Source of the DNA: JAGWBJ01 sp034423015
GTDB taxonomy: Bacteria > Chloroflexota > Dehalococcoidia > Lucifugimonadales > JAGWBF01
Assembly (NCBI GenBank): GCA_034423015.1
Contig: DAOUJG010000039.1
Location: forward strand, 62,001-126,000
DNA length: 64,000 nucleotides
Direction: 5' to 3'
The notes under the pieces were generated by a model that saw only the letters and a program-made list of their open reading frames with translations, was not told the DNA's origin and did not search any database. This document shows positions 25,278 through 34,408 of the stretch, in pieces. The number at the start of each line of letters is the position of its first letter. The stretch's first letter is position 1. A program made the position numbers and the translations under genes.

Positions 25278-26696
25278 CTATATCGGCGGGCGTCTCCGGT
25301 GCCACTCCGTCGCCTGCTCGTAGGCGTGGGCCGCCCTGAGCACCGTCAGCTCGTCGAAGGGCCTGCCCGCAATCTGCAACGACAGGGGCAGACCGTCCTG
25401 GAAGCCGCACGGGACGCAGATGGCGGGAGCGCCTGACAGGCTGTACGGGCCGCGGAAGCTGCCCTCCACCAACGCCGCGTAGGCCTGCTCCTTGCTGTCC
25501 ACTGTGGGATGCTCCACCAGCCTGCCGGCGGGGGCCGACGCGATGGGATGCACCAGCACGTCGACCCGGCCGAGGGCATCCAAAACCTCCCGCCGTATCA
25601 TCTCCCGGAGCTTCAACGCCTTGAGATACACATGTCCCGGAAGCAGGTTGGCGGTGGTGAAGCCGACCCTGGTGACGTAGTGGTGCTCCTCCGGCCTCTC
25701 CCGCAGCCAGTCCGGGTGGATGCTCACGCGCTCCACGTGGCTGATGGTGCGGGTCACCGGGCCGGAGGAGACGGCCATGGGCAGGGACACGTCGGTCACG
25801 TCTGCGCCCCGGTCCCTGAGCACCTCCGCGGCGGAGAGGACAGCGTCCCTGGTCACCTGCCCGAGGCCCAGTTCCGGCGTATCCAGGAACTCCCGGACCA
25901 CTCCCACCCGCAGGCCCTTGACGTCCCCGCTCAGGCTGCCCATGTAGTCCTGCACAGGAGCCGGGCTGGAATAGGGGTCCCTGGGGTCGTGGTCCGCGAT
26001 GGCCCCCAGGGTCATCGCACAGTCTGAGACGGTGCGGGAGATTGGACCCACTGTGTCTATGGACCAGCAAGCGCCGTCCACCCCGTACCGGCTCACCCGA
26101 CCCCACGAGGGCCGGAGGCCGGCCAGGCCGCAGTTGGCCGCGGGATTCCGAACGGAGCCCCCGGTGTCCTCTCCCAGGGAGGTGGCGCAGAGAAAAGCGG
26201 CCGTCGCCGCCCCGGAGCCCGTGCTGGAGCCGCCCGGTGTGCGCTCCAGGTCCCACGGATTTCGCGCCGGACCGGTCAGGGAGCTCACGGGCTCGCCAAG
26301 GGCGAACTCGCTCATGTTCAGCTTCCCAAGGAGCACGGCGCCCGCTTCCTTCAACCTCGTCACCACCGTGGCGTCCTCCTGGGGGACGAAGCCCGCTCTG
26401 ACCCGGGAGCCGTCGGTAGTGAGGATGCCCCTGGTGTGTATCTGGTCCTTGATGGCGATGGGAACGCCGTGCATCGGCCCCCGATACCGGCCGGCGGCTA
26501 TCTCCGACCCGGCCTCGCGAGCGGCCTCCAGGGCCTCGTCGGCGCACAGGGTCACGTAGGAGTTCACCTTCGAGTCGACGGCGGCAATCCGCTCCAGGTA
26601 GGCCTCGGTGACCTCCAGCGGCGAGAGCTCCCCCGCCTTCATCCTGGCGGATAGCTCTGTGGCGGAGAGAAAAACTATGTCGGATGCGGCCACCAT
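25278..26696 (-). CDS. Amidase signature family enzyme (GatA/AtzF-like), copy 1
   Basis: The 472 residues contain the Ser-cisSer-Lys triad of the amidase signature family: Lys83 (AIKDQ), Ser158 in PGGSSTGSGAA, and nucleophile Ser181 in DTGGSVRNPA. The Ser-loop reads GGSSTGSG where GGSSGGSA is usual. The start at 26696 has GAAGGGGG upstream; the longer open frame overlaps the LLM gene in another frame. It hydrolyses an amide to acid plus ammonia or amine. No gatB or gatC is adjacent, so a catabolic amidase is more likely than the Glu-tRNA amidotransferase. The LLM gene lies 71 bases upstream on the same strand. Confidence 0.9.
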   Translation of the reverse strand: MVAASDIVFLSATELSARMKAGELSPLEVTEAYLERIAAVDSKVNSYVTLCADEALEAAREAGSEIAAGRYRGPMHGVPIAIKDQIHTRGILTTDGSRVRAGFVPQEDATVVTRLKEAGAVLLGKLNMSEFALGEPVSSLTGPARNPWDLERTPGGSSTGSGAATAAFLCATSLGEDTGGSVRNPAANCGLAGLRPSWGRVSRYGVDGACWSIDTVGPISRTVSDCAMTLGAIADHDPRDPYSSPAPVQDYMGSLSGDVKGLRVGVVREFLDTPELGLGQVTRDAVLSAAEVLRDRGADVTDVSLPMAVSSGPVTRTISHVERVSIHPDWLRERPEEHHYVTRVGFTTANLLPGHVYLKALKLREMIRREVLDALGRVDVLVHPIASAPAGRLVEHPTVDSKEQAYAALVEGSFRGPYSLSGAPAICVPCGFQDGLPLSLQIAGRPFDELTVLRAAHAYEQATEWHRRRPPI

Positions 26697-26767
26697 ACCC
26701 CCTTCCCGATTACGGTTCTGACAGATACAGGGTGTCCACGGAGCCCCACGGTCCGCTCCGCGGCCGG

Positions 26768-27946
26768 TTACTCGTAGGGTTGGAGCTCGATCTCGTGGAG
26801 CGCGGGAACGACCTCTTTGCCCAGCAGCTCGATGGACCGCATGACGTCCTCGTGAGGGATCGGACCGTCGATGCCGATGAGGATCAGGTATCCCGGGTTC
26901 AGCTTCTCGACGGTGCCGGCCAGCTTGCGGGTGACGGTCTCGGGGCTCCCCACGACGATGGCGTTCATCTGCTGCTGCTCCTCGTAGGTGAGCGCCCGTC
27001 CCGGGCCCACAGGCCTGCGCTGCTGCATGGTCCGGGCCACCCGGGACTGGTAGCCCGGCGGGTCGTTGTGCTCCCTTGGGCCCCTCTGGCGGTGCCCGAT
27101 GGTCCACATGAAGCCTCTGCCCAGCTCTTGGGCCTTCTCATCGGTGTCGGCCACCAGCGCGCGGAGCTGGTACCCGAAGTGCTCGGGTCCGGGCTTGAAC
27201 CCGACCTCGTGGGCCGTGTCGATGTACGCCTGCTTCAGCTCCATCGTCAGGTCGATGAGAGCGCCCAGGTTCATGTAGGCGTAGCCGTGGGAGGCCGCCC
27301 AGCGCACGCTCTCGGGGCTGCTGTTGCCGGGGAACCAGACGGGAGGATGGGGTTTCTGCATGGGCAGCACCCACGGGTTCACGGCCCGGTAGTGGTAGTA
27401 CTTCCCCTCGTACCGGAAGGGTCCGGGCTCGGTCCAACACCTGATGATCAGGTCGTGGGCCTCCTCGAAACGCTCCCTGTTCTCGGTGGGGTTGATGCCC
27501 GCCTGGAGGGTCTCCACTGCCCCGCCCCGGACGAACCCGGAGATTATCCGCCCGCCGGAGTAGCAGTCCAGCATGGCGATCTCCTCGGCCAGGCGGACGG
27601 GGTCCCCGATGGGGATGATGTTGCCCAGTATGGCGATCTTGACCCTCTCGGTGATCTTGCTGATCACCGCGGCGTCCAGGTTGGCCGAGGGCTTCATGTT
27701 GCCGTAATACGAGTGGTGCTCGTTGGTCATGATCCCGTCGATGCCCACCTCGTCGGCCAGGGCGTACTGCTCGTGGTACTGGTTGTAGAGCTCGTGGGCC
27801 TTGTGGGGATCGAAGTAGGTGTTTGGGAACAGCAGGCGGCCCGCGCCGTACCGGTCCAGCTCCTCGTCGGACACGTGCACGTAGGGCTGCTGGGAGTGGA
27901 AGTAGACTTCCACGCTGTCCCTGGGCGGGTTGAGCTTCACGACCAT
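26768..27946 (-). CDS. LLM class flavin-dependent oxidoreductase
   Basis: The 392 residues resemble bacterial-luciferase-like monooxygenases. They show DEVGIDGIMTNEHH near the N-terminus, ILGNIIPIGDPVRLAEEIAM, a GRIISGFVRGG loop, and PVWFPGNSSPESVRWAA. These positions bind reduced flavin and form the TIM barrel. Enzymes of this class insert oxygen into, or desulfurise or ring-open, organic substrates using FMNH2 from a separate reductase. Expansion of this family is known in SAR202-type Chloroflexota. GGGAGG precedes the ATG. It probably shares a transcript with the amidase downstream, which would suit an oxidation-then-hydrolysis sequence. Confidence 0.9.
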   Translation of the reverse strand: MVVKLNPPRDSVEVYFHSQQPYVHVSDEELDRYGAGRLLFPNTYFDPHKAHELYNQYHEQYALADEVGIDGIMTNEHHSYYGNMKPSANLDAAVISKITERVKIAILGNIIPIGDPVRLAEEIAMLDCYSGGRIISGFVRGGAVETLQAGINPTENRERFEEAHDLIIRCWTEPGPFRYEGKYYHYRAVNPWVLPMQKPHPPVWFPGNSSPESVRWAASHGYAYMNLGALIDLTMELKQAYIDTAHEVGFKPGPEHFGYQLRALVADTDEKAQELGRGFMWTIGHRQRGPREHNDPPGYQSRVARTMQQRRPVGPGRALTYEEQQQMNAIVVGSPETVTRKLAGTVEKLNPGYLILIGIDGPIPHEDVMRSIELLGKEVVPALHEIELQPYE

Positions 27947-28028
27947 GACGCCCTCCCTCGGAAGACCCGGGATGCGGTCGGACGGCGGCCGAAGACGGCC
28001 CCGAACGGAGCAATTGTAGCACGGGGGC

Positions 28029-29444
28029 TCAGATTATGGGCGGCAGGCGCTCTCGCCAGGGCCTGGCCCGCTCGAAGGCCGCGGATGCCCTGAGCACAGT
28101 GGCCTCCTCCTCTCGTCTTCCCACGATCTGGAGGCCGATTGGCATGCCGTCGGAGGAGAAGCCGCAGGGTACGCTGGCGGCGGTCTGCATGGTCATGTTG
28201 AAGGGGAAGGTGAAGGGGGTGTAGCCGAAGAAGGGCTCCACCGGCCGGCCTCCTATGACAGCCGGGTGCTCTCCGACGGGGAAGGCGGGGACCGCCATCG
28301 TCGGAGTGAGCAGCAGGTCGTAGGCCTGGAAGAGGTCCTCCATCTGGACCTGGAGCTGCTGGACCCTCAGCAGGGCCAGGGAGTAGTCGCCCACCGACCG
28401 GGTGCTGCCGCGCTCGATGGCCTCCAGCGCGTAGTCCGTCAGCTCCTCGCCGTGGTCTTCCAGCAGGTGCCCGTACCCGGTGAAGCCGCCGATGGCGAAC
28501 AGGTCCCAAAAGGCCGGGAACGGGTCCTCCACGGTCACTCCCGGCTCGTCCACCGAGCACCCCAGCTCCTCGAACACCCGCGCCGCTGCCGCGGTAGCCG
28601 CGGCCACCTCTCCATCCACCGGGGCGTACCCCAGGTCCGGACTCCAGGCTACTCGCAGCCCCGGCAGACCATCCTCCAGTCTCTGGAAGAAGTCGGGCGG
28701 CTCGGCCCTCATGCATCCCGGGTCCCTGGCGTCGGGGCCGGCCAGCACCTGCAGCAGCAGGGCGCTGTCCCCGACCGTCCGGGTCATGGGGCCGGACTGG
28801 GAGAAGGTGTTGTAGCCCGGCCTTCCGACCCCACCGACGCGGGGTACGCGGCCCTGGCCCGGCTTGATGCCGTAGATGCCGGTGAAGCTGGACGGGATCC
28901 TGATGGACCCGCCCCCGTCGCTGCCGGTGGCCATGGTGCAGAGGCCCGCCGCCACGGCGGCCCCTGCCCCGCCCGAGGAGCCCCCCGGGGTCCGCTCGGG
29001 GTCCCAGGGGTTGCGGGCGGCCTCTCCCAGCCGGTTCTCCGTGGTCCCCGAGAAGCCGAACTCGGGGGTGTTGGTCTTGCCGAGAATCACCGCCCCGGCG
29101 GCCTTGACCCTCTCCACGACCAGGCTGTCCTGCTCGGGGACGTGGTCCCGGAACACCAGGCTCCCCATGGTGGTCCGTATCCCGGCGGTCAGCTCCAGGT
29201 CCTTGACGGACACGGGGACCCCGTGCAGGGGGCCCAGGGACTCGCCGCGGGCCGAGGCTTGGTCGGCCCTGGAGGCCGCCGCCAGCGCCTCCTCGGGCGT
29301 GACCGTGAGATAGGCGTTGAGCCGGGGGTTCAGGGAGTCGATGCGCCCCAGGAACATCTCGGTCAGCTCCACGCTGGACACCTCCCGGGCGGCCAGGAGG
29401 CGCGTCACCTCGGAGGCCGGTGCAAAGGCGAGGTCTTTCGTCAC
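28029..29444 (-). CDS. Amidase signature family enzyme, copy 2
   Basis: A 471-residue amidase with Lys81 (VSVKD), Ser157 (PGGSSGGAGAA) and nucleophile Ser180 (SDGGGSIRIP). The GTG at 29444 has GAGATGG upstream; the frame is open further but without a good start. It is clearly closer to the amidase at 57014 (shared TTMGSLVF/TTVGSLVF, DGGGSIRIP, YGIKP) than to copy 1. The active-site DGGGSIRIP and the C-terminal HPFTF-type segment suggest a broad aliphatic or aryl amidase. It is followed by the LLM gene on the same strand after an 82-base gap. Confidence 0.9.
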   Translation of the reverse strand: MTKDLAFAPASEVTRLLAAREVSSVELTEMFLGRIDSLNPRLNAYLTVTPEEALAAASRADQASARGESLGPLHGVPVSVKDLELTAGIRTTMGSLVFRDHVPEQDSLVVERVKAAGAVILGKTNTPEFGFSGTTENRLGEAARNPWDPERTPGGSSGGAGAAVAAGLCTMATGSDGGGSIRIPSSFTGIYGIKPGQGRVPRVGGVGRPGYNTFSQSGPMTRTVGDSALLLQVLAGPDARDPGCMRAEPPDFFQRLEDGLPGLRVAWSPDLGYAPVDGEVAAATAAAARVFEELGCSVDEPGVTVEDPFPAFWDLFAIGGFTGYGHLLEDHGEELTDYALEAIERGSTRSVGDYSLALLRVQQLQVQMEDLFQAYDLLLTPTMAVPAFPVGEHPAVIGGRPVEPFFGYTPFTFPFNMTMQTAASVPCGFSSDGMPIGLQIVGRREEEATVLRASAAFERARPWRERLPPII

Positions 29445-29569
29445 GGGACCATCTCGAACACCATGGGTGTCGCTGGACTGGCGATGCGGTGGGTTGGGTA
29501 ATCGTAGAGCAGGAGTCAAGAGAGTGTCAAGAACGGCCCGCGGCCACAGTGGGTCCCCTTGCCTGACCC

Positions 29570-29599
29570 TAGACCGCCACGGCGGGAGTGTGGCATAAT
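29570..29599 (+). promoter_or_regulatory. Predicted ssrA promoter
   Basis: TAGACC (29570-29575), 18 bp, CATAAT (29594-29599), ending 20 bp before the mature 5' end. Confidence 0.45.
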
Positions 29600-29619
29600 A
29601 TAGGCATCCACTAGGCAAT

Positions 29620-29970
29620 GGGGACGCGCGGGCTCGACAGGGGGATGCTTGGCGGAATTGCAGGCCGAGGCGCCACCGCACCTCGTAAAAAGGTGGCACA
29701 AAAGTAACTGGCGATCGTGAACTCGCCCTAGCTGCCTAAGCGCAGCTACGTCCGCCCTGGCTGCTCCCGGAGGCCGGGAAGCGGGCGCCATAAATCCGGG
29801 ATGCTGCCAGCCCAACGCCGATGAGGCCGGCCCAAGAACAATCGGCTACGTCTCCGGAGATTCGGCCGGCGGAAGCTCCGGCAGGCGAAGCAAATAGCCG
29901 GATAAGCCTGTAGCACATTCCAGTTGGGAGCCTTCTGGACGGGGAGTTCGACCCTCCCCCGTCTCCACCA
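29620..29970 (+). ncRNA. ssrA: Transfer-messenger RNA (tmRNA)
   Basis: The 5' end GGGGACG pairs with CGTCTCC near the 3' end to form a 7-bp acceptor stem with one G-U pair. GGCTCGACAGG follows the 5' strand, as in other tmRNAs. The T-arm (GGGAG-TTCGACC-CTCCC) and an encoded CCA (29968-29970) close the tRNA-like domain. The tag frame at 29710-29739 reads GDRELALAA and then TAA, an ALAA-type degron recognised by ClpXP. The pseudoknot region shows the usual GC-rich paired blocks, and GCAAATAGCCGGATAAGCC lies before the 3' domain. It rescues stalled ribosomes with SmpB, which is not in this window. Confidence 0.95.
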
Positions 29971-29985
29971 ACCACGGGCAATCAT

Positions 29986-30013
29986 GCGCCTCCGGCCCAC
30001 CAGCCGGAGGCGC
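29986..30013 (+). terminator. Stem-loop terminator after ssrA
   Basis: An 11-bp perfect stem GCGCCTCCGGC / GCCGGAGGCGC with loop CCACCA is followed by TTCACGTTCCT. It ends the tmRNA transcript. Confidence 0.65.
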
Positions 30014-30174
30014 TTCACGTTCCTAGCCATGCACAGGTTCCCACAAGGCTCGACATCAAGACCGCGGCTTGCGGTTTTCGGCAAATTCCGGCGCATTTTG
30101 CTCCTAATCCAATCCGTATATGAAGGCAACACTCATTACGAAAGAGCTATTTGTTCCTCCTAAATAAAGCTATA

Positions 30175-30202
30175 TTGACATGAGTTATCCCCACGTGATA
30201 CT
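30175..30202 (+). promoter_or_regulatory. Predicted promoter for the first ABC-transporter operon
   Basis: TTGACA (30175-30180), 16 bp, GATACT (30197-30202) preceded by GT. It lies in an AT-rich stretch (about 30060-30210) that otherwise holds no gene I can support between the ssrA terminator and the gene at 30304. Confidence 0.5.
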
Positions 30203-30303
30203 TTTGTCGTGCTATCTACCCATGGCCGCCAGCCCATGGGACCAGGCGGCCCTCACGCTGGGATAGGTTCGCGAGAATATAGCCAGATACCGGAGGTGAC
30301 GCA

Positions 30304-32378
30304 ATGGGTCGTTCTTGGCTGACTAGCTTCAGATGGTGGATCCTGGCTCCCCTGTTGACGTTGCTCGTCCTGGCGGCGGCCTGCGGAGAGGCCGCGACGC
30401 CGGAACCCGCACCCACCTCGCCTCCCGCCCCGGCGGGCGTACCGCCGAGGACGTGGCAGCCGCGGTCCAGGCCGCCGTGGCGGGCCTCCAGCCCGGAGCT
30501 CCGGGCGTGTCGCCCGAAGAGATGATGGCCATGGTGGAGCAGGCCGTGGCCGCCCAGGCCCAGCCCGGCGCCTCCGCCGCAGAGATAGACGCCATGGTGA
30601 AGGCGGCCACAGCGGCGGCCGCCGAGGGCGCAGTCTCCACAGAGGAGTTGCAGGCGGCCATCGACCAGGCCGTGTCCGACGCCGTGATGCAGGCCGTGGC
30701 GGCCATCCCCACGCCGCTGCCGACCTTTACCCCCGTTCCCATAGCCACGCCCGCGTCGGCCATGATAACGGCCCCGTGGTTCAGGGAGGGCAGACGGGGC
30801 GGCGTGATCCCCATGTCCAACACCTCGGACCAGGGGTTCACCGATCCCCACGCCGAGCCCGGCACCGCCGGCCTCACCTCCAAACTGATGGCCCAAGTGC
30901 TGAGGTACGACCACGTGGACACCGGGGTCATCATCGGGGACCTGGCCAAGACCTGGGACGTGAGCGCAGACGGCCAAGCCTACACTTTCTTTTTCCACGA
31001 GGCCAAGTGGCCCGATGGACGGGCCATTACCGCCGAGGACGTGAAGTTCAGCCTGGACCGGATGGTGGAGGAGGGCAGCCCCAGGCCCAGGGCAGGCAAC
31101 CTGAGGCCCTACTACGCCGGCTCCGAGGTGATAGACGCCGAAACCCTGAAGGTGAACACCACCATCGCCTACGCCCCGGGCTTCCTCCAGTACCTGGCGA
31201 TAAACTACATGAAGATACTGCCCAAGCATATCCTGGAGCCCATGGAGAACGACGAGGCCCAGCAGCGGTTCCTGAACAATCCCGACAACCTCAACAGCGT
31301 GGTGTCGGGCCCCTTCAGGGTGCAGTCCTACCTGCAGGACAACTTCTGGGAGTACGAGAGAAACCCCGGCTACTTCAAGGAGGGGCTGCCCTTCCTGGAT
31401 GGAATCCGTGTGTTCATCATCAAGAACCTGACCAAGCTCACCACGGCCTTCAGGACGGAACAGGTGCTGATGAACCACAACGCGGATATGGGCCTCACCC
31501 TCAGGGACCTGGTCGCCTTCCAGGAAGACATGCGGGGGATCGTCAACGTCCACTTCCTGGGGGCCACGGCCTTCGACGGCTTCACCCTCAACCACACCAA
31601 GCCGCCCCTGGACAACCCCAACGTCAGGAGGGCCATCTACCTGGCCTTTGACCGCCTGGACTTCATAAACACGAACCACCAGGGCCAGGCCAGGATGGGC
31701 ACCCCCTTCCCGCCGGGCACCTGGATGACCCCTCCGGACGAGGTGGTGGCCACGTGGCCGGGTTTCCGCTACGTCGACAAGGACGGCAACCCGCTGACGA
31801 ACTACTACGACGTGCCCGACGCGGTGAAGGACCCCAGGGACCTGGAGGAGGCCAACAGGCTGCTCGACGAGGCCGGCTTCGACAGGAGCCAGACCTTTAC
31901 CTGGCTCATGGGGAATGCGCCCCTGCACAAGAACATGGGCACCCTGGCCAAGCAGCAGCTGGAGAAGAACATAGGCGTGAAGATCGAGCTGGAGCTCCAA
32001 GAGTTCGCCAGCATCTTCGAGCGCGCCATCTCCGGCAACTACGACTTCTTCTTCCTCTGGCACGGGATCAACATCTCGGACTCGGACGAGCTGTTCAACC
32101 AGATATACGTGACCCCGGGCGGCTCGAAGAACCGGCTCAACTGGGAGCATCCCAGGATACAGGAGCTGTTTTACGAGTCGGCCAGGGAGCCGGACCCGAC
32201 GGCACGCCAGGCGCTGATCTGGGAGGCGGGCGACATCCTGCGCCAGGGGGAGGACCACTGGTTCGGCATCGACTGGCGGCAGAACTACGTCGCCGTGAAC
32301 AACAAGGTCCAGAACTTCTTCCCCGCCCAGACGTACCAGCAGGGGAACCACCACGAAGCCATCTGGCTGGCCGAGTAG
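30304..32378 (+). CDS. ABC transporter substrate-binding lipoprotein (SBP family 5), interrupted by a -1 frameshift
   Basis: The gene starts at 30304 with GGAGGTG upstream. It encodes a lipoprotein signal ending in LAAAC (lipidated Cys27) and a Pro/Thr linker. Near base 30440 the frame changes: one base appears missing after GGCGT, and the protein continues in the next frame from TAEDVAAAVQAAV to the stop at 32376-32378. The expected GVTAEDV matches the spacer of the paralogue at 47286. After a helical repeat spacer (about 90 residues) comes a full SBP_bac_5 domain of the DppA/OppA type (TWDVSADGQAYTFFFHEA, AEDVKFSLDR). It would sit on the outer face of the membrane and deliver ligand to the two permeases. 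If the lesion is real the protein is lost; a sequencing error is equally possible. Confidence 0.8.
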
Positions 32379-32423
32379 TCCGAGCGCGGGAAGCCACATA
32401 CCCGGGATGACATCCCGGTAGAC

Positions 32424-32466
32424 GACCGGCCTGGGAGAACGGCTCCGCCGTGGTCCCAGGCCGGTC
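32424..32466 (+). promoter_or_regulatory. Large stem-loop between binding-protein and permease genes
   Basis: A perfect 13-bp stem GACCGGCCTGGGA (32424-32436) / TCCCAGGCCGGTC (32454-32466) is topped by an inner stem ACGGC-TCC-GCCGT. There is no T-run. A smaller palindrome CCGGGA-TGACA-TCCCGG precedes it (32402-32418). Such structures after binding-protein genes commonly stabilise the upstream mRNA or attenuate the permease genes. Confidence 0.6.
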
Positions 32467-32481
32467 CTGAGAGAGAGGTAC

Positions 32482-33441
32482 ATGGGAGCATACGCGGTAA
32501 AGCGCTTGCTGCTCTTTGTCCCGACGCTGATACTGGTCTCCCTGCTGGCCTTCGGAGTGATGCGCATCCTGCCCGGGGACCCTGCGATAATGGTCCTCAT
32601 AGGGCTGGAGGGAGAGGGGACCTACACGCCGGAGGAGCTGGCGGAGACCCAGCGGCGCCTGGGCACCGACAAGCCCCTGTACGAGCAGTACGTCAGGTGG
32701 GTCGCGGATGCGGTGCGTGGGGACTTCGGCTACTCCTACTTCCGCAACAAGGCCGTCTCAAAAGAGCTGCTGGAACGGTTTCCCGTCACCATCCAGCTCA
32801 CGGTTATGTCCCTCATTCTAGCCGTGGTGACGGCCGTGCCATTGGGCGTCGTATCGGCCGTCTATCAAGATAAATGGCCGGACTACGCGGCCAAGATATT
32901 CACCGTCGTCGGAATATCCCTCCCCACCTTCTGGGCCGGGATACTCATCGTGTTTTTCCTGGCCCAGCTCTTCAACTGGGGAGCGCCCCTGGGCTACGCC
33001 AAGCTCTGGGAAGACCCCCTGAAGAACCTCTCGCAGCTCATATTCCCCGCCCTGTCCCTGGGCTACTTCAACATGGCCTTTACGGCCCGCATAACCCGTT
33101 CCGCCATGCTGGAGGTGCTGAGGGAAGACTACATCAGGACGGCCCGTGCCAAGGGCCTGGCGGAGTCGCTGGTGCTCGTTCGCCATGCCCTCAGGAACGC
33201 CCTGCTGCCGGTAGTCACCGTCGCCGGGTACCAGTTCGGGATCCTCCTGGGCGGAGCCGTGGTCACGGAGGACATATTCCTCGTACCGGGAATCGGACAG
33301 GCCCTGATACTGGCCCTTGCCACCAGGGACTTCAACATCATTCAGGCGATAGTCCTGGTGGTGGGGGTGTTCACCGTGACCCTGAACCTGGTCGTCGACA
33401 TTCTGTACGGGCTGATCAATCCAAGAGTCCGGTACGCATGA
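32482..33441 (+). CDS. ABC transporter permease, DppB/OppB type
   Basis: The 319-residue protein has six predicted membrane helices. It starts YAVKRLLLFVPTLILVSLLA, carries the periplasmic ILPGDPA segment, and has the EAA-loop motif DYIRTARAKGLAES that contacts the ATPase. These are marks of the BPD_transp_1 family of peptide/nickel-type importers. Its neighbours are the binding protein upstream and the second permease 25 bases downstream. The paralogue at 53472 shares the same layout. No ATPase gene follows. Confidence 0.93.
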   Translation: MGAYAVKRLLLFVPTLILVSLLAFGVMRILPGDPAIMVLIGLEGEGTYTPEELAETQRRLGTDKPLYEQYVRWVADAVRGDFGYSYFRNKAVSKELLERFPVTIQLTVMSLILAVVTAVPLGVVSAVYQDKWPDYAAKIFTVVGISLPTFWAGILIVFFLAQLFNWGAPLGYAKLWEDPLKNLSQLIFPALSLGYFNMAFTARITRSAMLEVLREDYIRTARAKGLAESLVLVRHALRNALLPVVTVAGYQFGILLGGAVVTEDIFLVPGIGQALILALATRDFNIIQAIVLVVGVFTVTLNLVVDILYGLINPRVRYA

Positions 33442-33466
33442 TGAAGCCGGACCGTGGACGGCTGCC

Positions 33467-34387
33467 TTGTTCGGAGTAGGCACAACGGGAGAAGCCTTCG
33501 GCTTGGTCCGTAGGGGACTGTTGCACACCACGCCTGTGCTGCGGGGCGCCGTTGGGTTCTCCAGGCGAAAGCCCCTGGGCACCATCGGCGCCGGGATACT
33601 GCTTGTCCTCATCCTCGTCGCGCTCCTGGCTCCCCTTATCTCTCCCCACGATCCCGAGGAGACCCACGGCCACCAAAACGTACACGTCCCGCCGTTCGAG
33701 ACCACGAACCTCATTCTGGGAAGCGACCAGATCGGCCGCGACGTGATGAGCAGGCTCTTCTACGGCGCCCGTGTCTCTCTGTACGTTGGCGTGGTGAGCG
33801 TGCTCATAGGAATCACCCTGGGCTCTCTGCTGGGTGTCGTCAGCGCCTACTACGGGGGTCCCTTCGACCTCCTGATGCAGCGTGTGGTGGACGCTTTCAT
33901 GGCCTTCCCTTCCCTCGTTCTTGGACTGGCGATTATGGCGCTTCTCGGCTCGACCCTGAACAACGTGATTATCGCCCTGGTCGTCGTTCTGGCGCCGACC
34001 TCGGTGCGGACCGTGCGGTCCCAGGCCCTGGCCATCAAGGAGATGGACTACGTGCTGGCGGCCAGGGCCGTGGGCGCCAGAGACTTTCGCATCATCTTCA
34101 TCCACGTCGTCCCCAACTGCCTGGCCCTCTTCATGATCCTGGTCACTATCCAGCTTGGCTTCGCCATCCTGGTGGAGGCGTCCCTCAGCTTCCTGGGAGC
34201 CGGCCTGCCGCCGAACATAGCCACCTGGGGAGGCATGCTCTCCGAGGCGGGGACCGCGTACATACGGGTGGCCCCCTGGCTGTCCATACTCCCCGGCCTG
34301 GCCATATCCCTGGCGGTGTTCGGGATCAACATGTTCGGCGACGCCCTGCGGGACGTCCTGGACCCCCGGCTGCGCGGGGCAGGCTAG
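33467..34387 (+). CDS. ABC transporter permease, DppC/OppC type
   Basis: The 306 residues include the N-terminal RRKPLGTIGAGILLVLILVA helix, ISPHDPEE, GSDQIGRDVMSRLFYGARVS (the DppC signature), and the EAA loop KEMDYVLAARAVGARD. It forms a heterodimer with the DppB-type protein. The start is uncertain: a TTG at 33467 is used, with no strong ribosome site and an open frame upstream. It is followed 21 bases later by the first of two PuuE-like genes in the same operon. Confidence 0.9.
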   Translation: MFGVGTTGEAFGLVRRGLLHTTPVLRGAVGFSRRKPLGTIGAGILLVLILVALLAPLISPHDPEETHGHQNVHVPPFETTNLILGSDQIGRDVMSRLFYGARVSLYVGVVSVLIGITLGSLLGVVSAYYGGPFDLLMQRVVDAFMAFPSLVLGLAIMALLGSTLNNVIIALVVVLAPTSVRTVRSQALAIKEMDYVLAARAVGARDFRIIFIHVVPNCLALFMILVTIQLGFAILVEASLSFLGAGLPPNIATWGGMLSEAGTAYIRVAPWLSILPGLAISLAVFGINMFGDALRDVLDPRLRGAG

Positions 34388-34408
34388 AGACTACTTCGGA
34401 GGAGTCCG

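Noticed and set aside
26697..27107. N-terminal extension of amidase copy 1 into the LLM gene
   Set aside because: The extra 137 residues are an out-of-frame reading of the LLM gene. The amidase domain begins right at the ATG at 26696.
29746..30163. Open frames on both strands over the ssrA 3' end and following gap
   Set aside because: They overlap the tmRNA or lack ribosome sites and coding bias. The similarity to WWRR-type proteins is the usual misreading of tRNA-like sequence.
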